Positions 16,741-22,934 of a stretch of DNA of 64,000 nt are shown here, piece by piece (position 1 is the first letter of the stretch; each line of letters begins with the position of its first letter). The notes beneath the pieces were generated by a model that saw only the letters and a program-made list of their open reading frames with translations, was not told the DNA's origin and made no database searches. Origin of the DNA: Telmatobacter sp. DSM 110680 (GTDB lineage: Bacteria > Acidobacteriota > Terriglobia > Terriglobales > Acidobacteriaceae); the NCBI RefSeq assembly GCF_039994875.1, contig NZ_CP121196.1, positions 4,712,001-4,776,000 on the forward strand, in the 5' to 3' direction. The position numbers and the translations under genes are program-made.

Positions 16741-17445
16741 ATGACAGACGAAACAGTCACGGCATCCACGGCTGCGCCGATGTTGCGGGCCGCGCCTGTG
16801 TTCTCGGTGGCGTTGATTTGTTTAGGAGCCGGATTGGGCATCGGATACCTGATGCGCGGTTCACAACAAGCAGTGCTTCCCGCGATAGGTTCTGCTCATC
16901 CTGTTACGCAGACGGACGCGACGACAGCGAAACCCATGAGTCACCGGATCACCCTGGAACAGATGAGGCAGATGGCCGATAAGCAAGCGGCTCCGCTGCT
17001 CGAAAAACTCAGGACCAATCCGAATGACACAGGGCTGCTGGTGCAGGTGGGGGCGATTTATCACACTACACACCGATTCAAGGAAGCAGCCGATTACTAC
17101 AACCGCGCACTTGAAATAGATCCGAAAGACGTGGCAATTCGCACCAAACTCGCTTCCAGCCTTTATCGCAATGGCGACATCGAGGGCTCGATTGCGCAGT
17201 TGAATCGCGCACTGACCTACGATCCTGGAAATGCGAATGCACTCTTCGATCTGGGCATGATCAAGTTGCAGGGCAAAGGCGATCCAAAGGGCGCGTTGGC
17301 AGCGTGGCAACGGTTATTGAAGATGAATCCACAACTAAGCGCTGATCGCAGGGCAACGGTTTTGAAACTCATGGCCGATGTGATGACGATGATGGGCGAT
17401 CAACACGGTATGGAAGGAGCGCGAAGCAATGACGGACACCAGTAG
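16741..17445 (+). CDS. Membrane-anchored TPR protein, cytochrome-assembly type (copy 1)
   Basis: Protein of about 234 residues. After a short cytosolic start it has one transmembrane segment (about 15-38, VFSVALICLGAGLGIGYLM), then a linker, then a conserved block (QMADKQAAPLLEKLRTNPND) and three TPR units (YHTTHRFKEAADYYNRALEIDPKD, YRNGDIEGSIAQLNRAL, FDLGMIKLQGKGDPKGALAAW). The layout resembles the periplasmic TPR half of CcmH/NrfG (CcmI) proteins, which present apocytochrome c to haem ligation. The ATG is supported by GGAG at about 8 bases; the frame is open back to 16696. It overlaps the next, paralogous gene by 17 bases. No other ccm genes are in the window. Function in maturing the neighbouring cytochromes is inferred. 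Confidence 0.78.
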   Translation: MTDETVTASTAAPMLRAAPVFSVALICLGAGLGIGYLMRGSQQAVLPAIGSAHPVTQTDATTAKPMSHRITLEQMRQMADKQAAPLLEKLRTNPNDTGLLVQVGAIYHTTHRFKEAADYYNRALEIDPKDVAIRTKLASSLYRNGDIEGSIAQLNRALTYDPGNANALFDLGMIKLQGKGDPKGALAAWQRLLKMNPQLSADRRATVLKLMADVMTMMGDQHGMEGARSNDGHQ

Positions 17446-18082
17446 TCCTCGTCTCGGGAGCTGGACGTATCAGCGCGCTCTGATGCTCATGTCGCTTTGC
17501 CTGCTGGCAGGAATCGCGGGCGGTTGGACGATTCGCGGCATTCATCCTGCGAGTGCTGATCCAGCAAGAGTAGTCAGTGCTCCGCAGGTCACGCCTACGA
17601 ACACAACACAGGCGCCGATCCCCACTCAACTGAAAGCCATGGTCGACAATCAGGCAGCCCCGCAGATTTTAAGACTCAAGTCGGATCCCAGGAATGTCGA
17701 GTTGCTCACAAGTATTGGCAACGTTTATTACGACGCACAGCAATATCCCACTGCGATTGATTATTACGGGCGCGTGCTGCAACTCAACGCTTCTGACGCC
17801 GCCGTGCGCACCGATATGGCGACTGCATATTGGTACATCGGCAATATTGATACGGCGATTGCAGAGTTCAACACTGCCCTGACTTTCGCGCCGAACAATG
17901 CAAATACGCTATTCAATCTTGGCCTGGTGAAGTGGCAGGGCAAACACGACAGTGCAGGCGCGATCGCCGACTGGAAGAAGCTTCTCGCCACTAATCCCAA
18001 CTACGAAGCTAAAGACAAAGTCGAAAAGATGCTAGCCGACGTTGAGAAGCAGGTTGCTGCAAAACCGGGTACGAAGGGTTAG
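17429..18082 (+). CDS. Membrane-anchored TPR protein, cytochrome-assembly type (copy 2)
   Basis: Protein of 217 residues, paralogue of the preceding gene with the same plan: a transmembrane segment (about 16-38, ALMLMSLCLLAGIAGGWTI), a Pro/Thr-rich linker, the conserved block around AMVDNQAAPQILRLKSDPRN, and TPR units (YYDAQQYPTAIDYYGRVL, YWYIGNIDTAIAEFNTAL, FNLGLVKWQGKHDSAGAIADW). It starts inside the end of copy 1, so the two are translationally linked and may form a heterodimer. Tandem duplication is evident from the shared spacing and motifs. See copy 1 for the CcmH/NrfG comparison; direct evidence for the haem-ligation role is absent. Confidence 0.78.
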   Translation: MTDTSSPRLGSWTYQRALMLMSLCLLAGIAGGWTIRGIHPASADPARVVSAPQVTPTNTTQAPIPTQLKAMVDNQAAPQILRLKSDPRNVELLTSIGNVYYDAQQYPTAIDYYGRVLQLNASDAAVRTDMATAYWYIGNIDTAIAEFNTALTFAPNNANTLFNLGLVKWQGKHDSAGAIADWKKLLATNPNYEAKDKVEKMLADVEKQVAAKPGTKG

Positions 18083-18332
18083 CAAGTCAGCCTGCACGGC
18101 AGAGAGATTTTTCGATTTTAATGAAACGCTTTCGGCTTCTGCTTCACCATACTTCGAAACAACAAGACAGAGCGCTTCACTGTAAGCTGCCTGCGAATTG
18201 ACTTGCTTTTGAGGCAGCGCAAGTCGCATGCTCCTACGTATCACACCCATTTCCTAAATCATTGCTGGCGAAACTTGTTGGTATACAGGGCCGAATCGGG
18301 ATTCTCCGTCATTTTGCCTCGAGGTCAAGCGT

Positions 18333-18524
18333 ATGAAAGTCGTTGACGATTACCAATCTGAGGAACCGGTAGTTTCCCGGCCTTTTTGGGACACCGTTCT
18401 AAGGCGCTACGAAAAGATCCGATATGGGCGTGCTGGAAGAATCATCGGCTACCTTGCGGCCTTCACGTTTTTTGCCTTGTTCATCTTCACGACCATCATG
18501 GTAGTCGGCTATTACACTCGATAG
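18333..18524 (+). CDS. Small single-span membrane protein, unknown
   Basis: Protein of 63 residues: about 37 polar residues with several Arg and Tyr, then one transmembrane segment (about 38-60, GYLAAFTFFALFIFTTIMVVG) and the end YYTR. It follows the TPR pair by 250 bases on the same strand and has GAGG about 8 bases before its ATG. The positive charges before the span suggest an N-in orientation. I do not recognise the family. It could be a small subunit of the electron-transfer locus, or unrelated. Confidence 0.5.
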   Translation: MKVVDDYQSEEPVVSRPFWDTVLRRYEKIRYGRAGRIIGYLAAFTFFALFIFTTIMVVGYYTR

Positions 18525-18575
18525 AGATCCGCCAAACATCAGAAACACTGCGGGACCTGCACCTCGCTGCGAGGT

Positions 18576-19475
18576 TCAGTAGAGCGGCGGCTCGCCAGGG
18601 GGACGGGTCTTCCATCGGCGATGAATCCAGAGCCACTGTTCGGGGTAGCGGCGAATCCATGACTCAAGCACGTCGTTGCACTGCTGAGTGGCGGCAACTA
18701 CGTCGGCTTCGCTGTTTCCTGTTTCGCTGAAGTGCAACTGAGGACCGAAGTGGAGAACGTATCTATTTTCTGAAGGCTCCCACAGCATGAAACCCGGCAA
18801 GACGGTCGCGCCGGTTTTGAGAGCCACACGCGCGAGCCCCGTTGCGGTGCATGCGGAGATTCCGAAAAATTTTACGAATTCTCCCTGCGGTGGAGTCATA
18901 TTAGTGTCCATGAGAATGCCGACTGTATCGCCTTCGTGCATGGCCTTCAGCAACCCACGGGCAAAATCGTCTTTGTGGAGCACGCGATTGCCGTGCATGC
19001 AGCGGATGCCATTGACGAATTCATCGAGCTTGCGATTGTCGAGCCGGCGAATCACCATGCCCATGGGATAACCCATCAGAGAGTGGTAGAAGCTTGAGAG
19101 TTCCCAGGCGCCGAGGTGCCCGGTGAGTACCAGCACTCCCCTTCCCAGTGCTTCAGCGGCCAGATAATGCTCGAGGCCGTTATAGCGGATCAAATGCTGC
19201 GTGTTCTCGCGCGTGTAGTAGGGCATCCGGCAAAACTCGACGAGTTGCCGCCCGAGGTTCAGATAAACGGAGCGCAGGATTTTTATTCGCTGGGCGGGAG
19301 GAAGTCCTGGCAAAGCGAGAGAAAGGTTTCTCTCTCCCACATGACGCAAACGGCCTAGAGCGAGATACACCGCGCGGGCGAGAGCAACAGCGAAGAGGCG
19401 CGCCAACCAGCGCGGCATCCATCCAAGTACACGCGCTACGGCAACTACCAGCCAATACTCGAGCGTCTTCTGCAT
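18576..19475 (-). CDS. Lipid A biosynthesis acyltransferase (LpxL/HtrB-like)
   Basis: Inner-membrane acyltransferase of about 300 residues, LpxL/LpxM family, which adds secondary acyl chains to lipid A precursors. Seen: an N-terminal hydrophobic anchor (YWLVVAVARVLGWMP), the RHVGERNLSLALP segment common in the family, the catalytic HX4E motif in LTGHLGAWELS, and the GILMDTNM and PEQWLWIHRRWK motifs near the C-terminus. The start is placed at the ATG giving the family's usual MQKTLEYW-type beginning; the open frame continues 61 codons upstream into the SYLF gene end and would be non-homologous. No strong ribosome site is visible at this ATG, so the exact start is less sure than the family. Confidence 0.85.
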   Translation of the reverse strand: MQKTLEYWLVVAVARVLGWMPRWLARLFAVALARAVYLALGRLRHVGERNLSLALPGLPPAQRIKILRSVYLNLGRQLVEFCRMPYYTRENTQHLIRYNGLEHYLAAEALGRGVLVLTGHLGAWELSSFYHSLMGYPMGMVIRRLDNRKLDEFVNGIRCMHGNRVLHKDDFARGLLKAMHEGDTVGILMDTNMTPPQGEFVKFFGISACTATGLARVALKTGATVLPGFMLWEPSENRYVLHFGPQLHFSETGNSEADVVAATQQCNDVLESWIRRYPEQWLWIHRRWKTRPPGEPPLY

Positions 19476-19608
19476 CGTTTGAGGCAAGATCAAGTTTAGG
19501 GCATTGGCACGGGAATTGTTCGCGCCGGAAGCGGCACGTGCGACTTTGTAACGCTGAAAAGCAAAGAGGGGCGGCCGTCTCCAGCCGCCCCATTGCACAG
19601 TTAAGTGT

Positions 19609-20301
19609 TTATTTGCCGCCCTTGGCATTTGTAAAGTGATGCGCCACATCACGAACAAACTCTACGGCGCCTCCAGGTACGGCAACATTTCCTTTGAGCA
19701 CGTTGTCGAAGCTCTGGGGTCCACCGTAAAAGATCTCGGTATCATCCTTGTTCTGCGAAACGCTGGTGCCGTCGAGGCTGATACCGGCAAACAGTCCCTT
19801 ATTGCGCGAGTAGCTCAACAATTCTGCATTCATCTTCCAGTCCGTTGCGGCCTGGCCAGCGCGGCCTACCGGACCAGCAGCCGCAGAAGCATCGGCACCA
19901 ATCTTGAATTTGCTCTTGAGCAACTGCTGGAATCCGCGATCATTGACGGCGACAAGGATCAGATCAGTGGACTGGCCACCGATCTGGAAGCCCCATGAGC
20001 CACCAGCCATGCGGATGAACACGGGAGCGCTCCACCCGTGACCAGTGCGACAGGTCACGACGCCTTGCCCATATTGCGCACCAAAGACGAAAGCGCCCTT
20101 GATCATTCCGGGGACCACGCCGACGCAGGTGGCCTGCTCTAGGATGTTCATCGGAATGGTGCGGTCCTTGGCATCCATGATCTGGTCGAGCACAGTCTTG
20201 GCAGCGTCGATGCGGTCTTGCAGGTCCGATTTGGACGAAGCCGCATTGGCCGCTCCTGTAGCAAGTAAACAAAGACAGAGGGAAGCAATAATTTTTTTCA
20301 T
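19609..20301 (-). CDS. SYLF (Ysc84-type) domain lipid-binding protein, exported
   Basis: Exported protein of 230 residues. Signal peptide about 1-20 (LLATGAANAAS). The rest is a SYLF domain: LQDRIDAAKTVLDQIM helix, the IPMNILEQATCVGVVPG segment, GAFVFGAQYGQGVV, GGSWGFQIGGQSTDLILV, and the C-terminal FYGG. SYLF proteins bind phosphoinositides in eukaryotes; bacterial secreted versions are of unknown function and frequent in Acidobacteria and Proteobacteria. The ATG is chosen because it begins the signal peptide and AAGGA precedes it; the frame is open 20 codons upstream. Confidence 0.85.
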   Translation of the reverse strand: MKKIIASLCLCLLATGAANAASSKSDLQDRIDAAKTVLDQIMDAKDRTIPMNILEQATCVGVVPGMIKGAFVFGAQYGQGVVTCRTGHGWSAPVFIRMAGGSWGFQIGGQSTDLILVAVNDRGFQQLLKSKFKIGADASAAAGPVGRAGQAATDWKMNAELLSYSRNKGLFAGISLDGTSVSQNKDDTEIFYGGPQSFDNVLKGNVAVPGGAVEFVRDVAHHFTNAKGGK

Positions 20302-20613
20302 TCTGGGGAGTCCTTTCACTTTTCCGCGCAGATGTTCGCACGGCTTGTTAGCTGCTGACAACTAGGACAGCGGCCGGGGCACAAAGTCGCGCACCGACGC
20401 CGAGGATCTTGCAGAGTGGAACATCCTCATGCAACTGCGTCCCGATTAAGGCTACAGCATTGACAGTGCTTGGAAATTCACTACGCACGCAGAAAACCGG
20501 AGAGGCATCCTGCAAATCACTCTCGGCCTTGCAGCAAGTTTTGGGTGCCGACAAAATGCGGGATTGGAAAGGAGGATGAAGTGCGAAGGGTTGCCGGAAG
20601 GAAGGTGCAAATC
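20302..20613. other. Intergenic region upstream of SYLF gene
   Basis: About 310 bases between the SYLF gene start and the terminator of the LuxR-type gene. It should contain the SYLF promoter. I see no further gene. Confidence 0.4.
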
Positions 20614-20665
20614 AAAAAAAGAGGAGTTCACAGGCCTCATGTTTACATGCTGCCTGGGAACTCCT
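20614..20665 (-). terminator. Rho-independent terminator of the LuxR-type gene
   Basis: Long hairpin: AGGAGTTC (20622-20629) with GAACTCCT (20658-20665), and an inner AGGC/GCCT pair after a 2-base mismatch. On the minus strand it is followed by seven T residues. It lies about 135 bases past the regulator's stop. Confidence 0.8.
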
Positions 20666-20800
20666 TTCCCCAGATCTGCGTTGTTTCTGTAGTGATTATT
20701 AGTAATGTCTCATAATCACACAAGAGTACTAAGGTTTTAGACATTTAGTAATTCATTCGGTGGTAATTATTTGGTTACCTTCGCGAATTACTACCCCAAT

Positions 20801-21505
20801 TCAGGCAGTAGCTGCCTCAACGATGTGAAGAGCTGGCTGCGGCGCCTGCTTGTACGAGCCGTGCAGGGCGCGCATGGAAAGTTCGATGCGGTTTTCAGCG
20901 CCAACCTTGCGCATCAGCTTGCCGACGTGGGCTTTGACGGTGCGCTCTTCGATGCCGAGTTCTCCTGCGATCTCGCGATTGGAACGCGCCAGAAGAAGCA
21001 ATTGCAAGACTTGTTCTTCGCGAGCGGTCAGATGCGGACGCGGATTGGTGGCACTTGAATCTTCGCCGGAGAGTAGACGGTCGATGAGTTTAGACAGCAG
21101 CTTACGCGGCGCCCAGATGGATCCCGAAATCACAACGTCAAGGGCCTCCCGAACCAGACGAGGACCAGCGCCAGTGTCAAGATAGGCGCGGGCTCCAGCG
21201 ATAATCGTGTCCATCATGACCTGCTCGTTGCTGTCGGCGCCGATGACCACCATGCGAAGGTTTGGACGCTTGCGGCGGATGCCTTCGAGAACGCCCAGTT
21301 TTTTTGAAGAGCTGCTCCAGTCGATGAGCACATATTCAATGGAGTTGTTTTCCAAATGCTCTTCCAGTGTGCCCACAATCGGCACCAGCGGGGTCTCTCC
21401 AGGCTTGGCGTGATTTTCAAAGATACTTGTGAGGCCTTCGAGCCGCATCGGTTCGTTTGCCACAACACCGATTCGGATTGGTTCTAAGCTGTACATCGCG
21501 GACAT
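20801..21505 (-). CDS. LuxR/NarL-type regulator with degenerate receiver domain
   Basis: Protein of 234 residues. The N-terminal ~130 residues have a receiver-like fold (IRIGVVANEP ... YVLIDWSS ... MVVIGADS ... GARAYLDTGAGP). The Asp at the phosphorylation position is kept (LIDW), but the acidic pair normally in the first loop is replaced by ANE, and the conserved Lys after YL is not present (YLDTG). The C-terminal ~65 residues are a clear LuxR helix-turn-helix (LTAREEQVLQLLLLARSNREIAGEL, EERTVKAHVGKLMRKVG). It may therefore act without phosphorylation. The start is the ATG preceded by AAGGAGAG; an ATG 9 codons upstream is less well supported. No kinase gene is adjacent, so it is an orphan. 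Targets unknown. Confidence 0.85.
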   Translation of the reverse strand: MSAMYSLEPIRIGVVANEPMRLEGLTSIFENHAKPGETPLVPIVGTLEEHLENNSIEYVLIDWSSSSKKLGVLEGIRRKRPNLRMVVIGADSNEQVMMDTIIAGARAYLDTGAGPRLVREALDVVISGSIWAPRKLLSKLIDRLLSGEDSSATNPRPHLTAREEQVLQLLLLARSNREIAGELGIEERTVKAHVGKLMRKVGAENRIELSMRALHGSYKQAPQPALHIVEAATA

Positions 21506-21653
21506 CGAGCCTCTCTCCTTGCCTGGGTTCAACGAGCGATGGGGCGGTTAGCCTTCTCTGAACCTGCCAAAGCTCAACGCAGTTTTGCGGATGAGCTCGG
21601 GAAGGCTGTATTCCCCGTCTTTTGTTGCACTTTGCCAGGCCGTGTTACCGATG

Positions 21654-21665
21654 GCACTATAGTGC
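21654..21665. promoter_or_regulatory. 12-bp perfect palindrome, possible operator
   Basis: GCACTATAGTGC, self-complementary. It is about 150 bases upstream of the LuxR-type regulator start and 300 upstream of the HU/IHF gene. Could be an autoregulatory operator; no known consensus is matched. Confidence 0.3.
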
Positions 21666-21804
21666 TGATTACCTTGAAATAACAGTATCCGGCAAAGTCA
21701 CTCTTTCGTATAGGCTTTACCGACATGGAAAGCATGTAAGCCTATCTCTAAAGTCACAAAGGACAAGTTTTCCACCATTCAAAGCGGGCCGTTTCCTTAG
21801 AAAA

Positions 21805-21820
21805 CGTGAGCTAAATCACT
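21805..21820. promoter_or_regulatory. CRP/FNR-like operator candidate
   Basis: CGTGA-GCTAAA-TCACT, eight of ten half-site positions with the GTGA-N6-TCAC core intact. It lies about 150 bases upstream of the HU/IHF gene. Confidence 0.4.
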
Positions 21821-21903
21821 CCAACTGCGGCAGGATCTAGCAGTTCGAGCGGTCACATTGTGTAAAAATCGACAGACCGACTGTTCCACAAATGAGACAA
21901 ACG

Positions 21904-21935
21904 CTGTACCATCAGTCCGGTAGAGCGTGGTACAG
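21904..21935. promoter_or_regulatory. Inverted repeat next to HU/IHF gene start
   Basis: Perfect 8-bp arms CTGTACCA and TGGTACAG separated by 16 bases, ending 32 bases before the HU/IHF start. It could be an operator, with arms about two helical turns apart centre to centre, or a leader hairpin. Confidence 0.4.
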
Positions 21936-21967
21936 TCGAAAACAGTCGCGCTAGCGAGGTGATCGCT

Positions 21968-22261
21968 TTGATTAAACAAGACATCGTGCACCATGTGATC
22001 GAGCGCACAGGCCTGCCCCGCACGAAGGCTGAAGCGGCGGTCGATACTGTGTTTGAAGGCTTGAAAGAAGCCTTGGCAGCGGGCGAACGCATTGAGTTGC
22101 GCGGATTTGGTGTATTCAGCGTTCGGGCTCGTAAGACCGGCATCGGTCGCAATCCGCGAACCGGCACTGAGGTAAGCATCACACCCGGCAAAGCGGTGCG
22201 CTTCAAGCCCGGTAAAGAACTGCATACATTGGAAACTGGAAAAACCACGCCGAGCGCCTGA
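21968..22261 (+). CDS. HU/IHF family DNA-bending protein
   Basis: Protein of 97 residues of the HU/IHF histone-like family, a dimeric nucleoid protein that bends DNA. Visible features: IKQDIVHHVIERTGL first helix, VDTVFEGLKEALAAGERIELRGFGVF dimerisation core, and the DNA-binding arm with RKTGIGRNPRTG, where the Pro intercalates into DNA, then FKPGKEL. The TTG start is preferred because GAGGTGA lies 6 bases before it and gives the family's MIKQDIV beginning; a GTG three codons earlier is the alternative. It is likely an IHF-alpha-like or HU form; NtrC-type activators often need IHF, which is of interest given the regulator at 6876. Confidence 0.9.
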   Translation: MIKQDIVHHVIERTGLPRTKAEAAVDTVFEGLKEALAAGERIELRGFGVFSVRARKTGIGRNPRTGTEVSITPGKAVRFKPGKELHTLETGKTTPSA

Positions 22262-22392
22262 TCGTTCAACCGGTTGCAAACACTCGCAACCGTCCCGCGA
22301 GGGCGTTCTCACGCTGATCACGCCTCTTATCCAAGGAGCGGGTTGGACTTCAGCCTGTCTCGCAATCAGGGCTTCGCACCGCTAAGACTTTG

Positions 22393-22818
22393 TCAATTTG
22401 CCAGTTTGATGGCGGCAATCTTTCTGATCGCCGGCAGATCGCCGTCGCGATGAACGAGGAAGCGCACTCCGTTTCCTTCTGGATAATGGGCAGCGGCCGC
22501 CAGCGCTTCCGCGACAGCCTTGGGCAAATGAGTCTCTTTGGCGGCCTGTAGCGCTTTATTGCTCAGGACGAATGACACCATAAAGCAGCCTTCTCCCGGC
22601 CCCAGGTAAACGATGTTGCGGCTCTTTTGTTTGAGACGCAGGCTCCATCCGTACTTGTTAACGCAGATTCCCTTCCACTCCTGAATGGACACGCCCTCTT
22701 CGTCGGCCATCCATTGGACGAATTGATTCCAGACCTTTGCGCTCGAGCCGAGTGCGGCGGTTAGTTCAGCTTCGCTGGGCTGCGTGGGCTTTCCACGAAA
22801 TGCGTTTGTGTATTCCAT
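22393..22818 (-). CDS. DUF3788 family protein
   Basis: Cytosolic protein of 141 residues. It shows the pattern I associate with DUF3788: WNQFVQW near residue 35, W-S-L-R-L-K-K-R with a YLGPGEGCFMVSFVL strand in the middle, and a C-terminal AAHYPEGNGVRFLV ... DLPAIRKIAAIKLAN. The function of this family is not known. It is a single gene, downstream of priA on the same strand and separated from it by 115 bases of non-coding sequence. Confidence 0.65.
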   Translation of the reverse strand: MEYTNAFRGKPTQPSEAELTAALGSSAKVWNQFVQWMADEEGVSIQEWKGICVNKYGWSLRLKQKSRNIVYLGPGEGCFMVSFVLSNKALQAAKETHLPKAVAEALAAAAHYPEGNGVRFLVHRDGDLPAIRKIAAIKLAN

Positions 22819-22934
22819 CCTGCCCCCTCGATGTGCGGCGGAATTCTAGCGCGGGATGGGTGCGTCCGGATGTGAGCGCCGCGCCTTGCGACGGACGATC
22901 GAGTATTTCTGACCTCTCTCATTGCGCAACGCCA

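Larger units (their letters stand above)
21506..21967. other. Regulatory region between LuxR-type and HU/IHF genes
   Basis: About 460 bases with no gene but several palindromes: GCACTATAGTGC (21654-21665), ATAGGCTT/AAGCCTAT (21710-21717, 21738-21745), a CRP-like site (21805-21820) and CTGTACCA/TGGTACAG (21904-21911, 21928-21935). It serves divergent genes. Confidence 0.5.

Noticed and set aside
18544..18575. Short hairpin ACCTCG/CGAGGT after the LpxL-like gene
   Set aside because: Only a 6-bp stem with 3-nt loop and no T-run; not enough to call a terminator.
22274..22300. Hairpin GGTTGC/GCAACC after the HU/IHF gene
   Set aside because: 6-bp stem with no T-run; could be chance.
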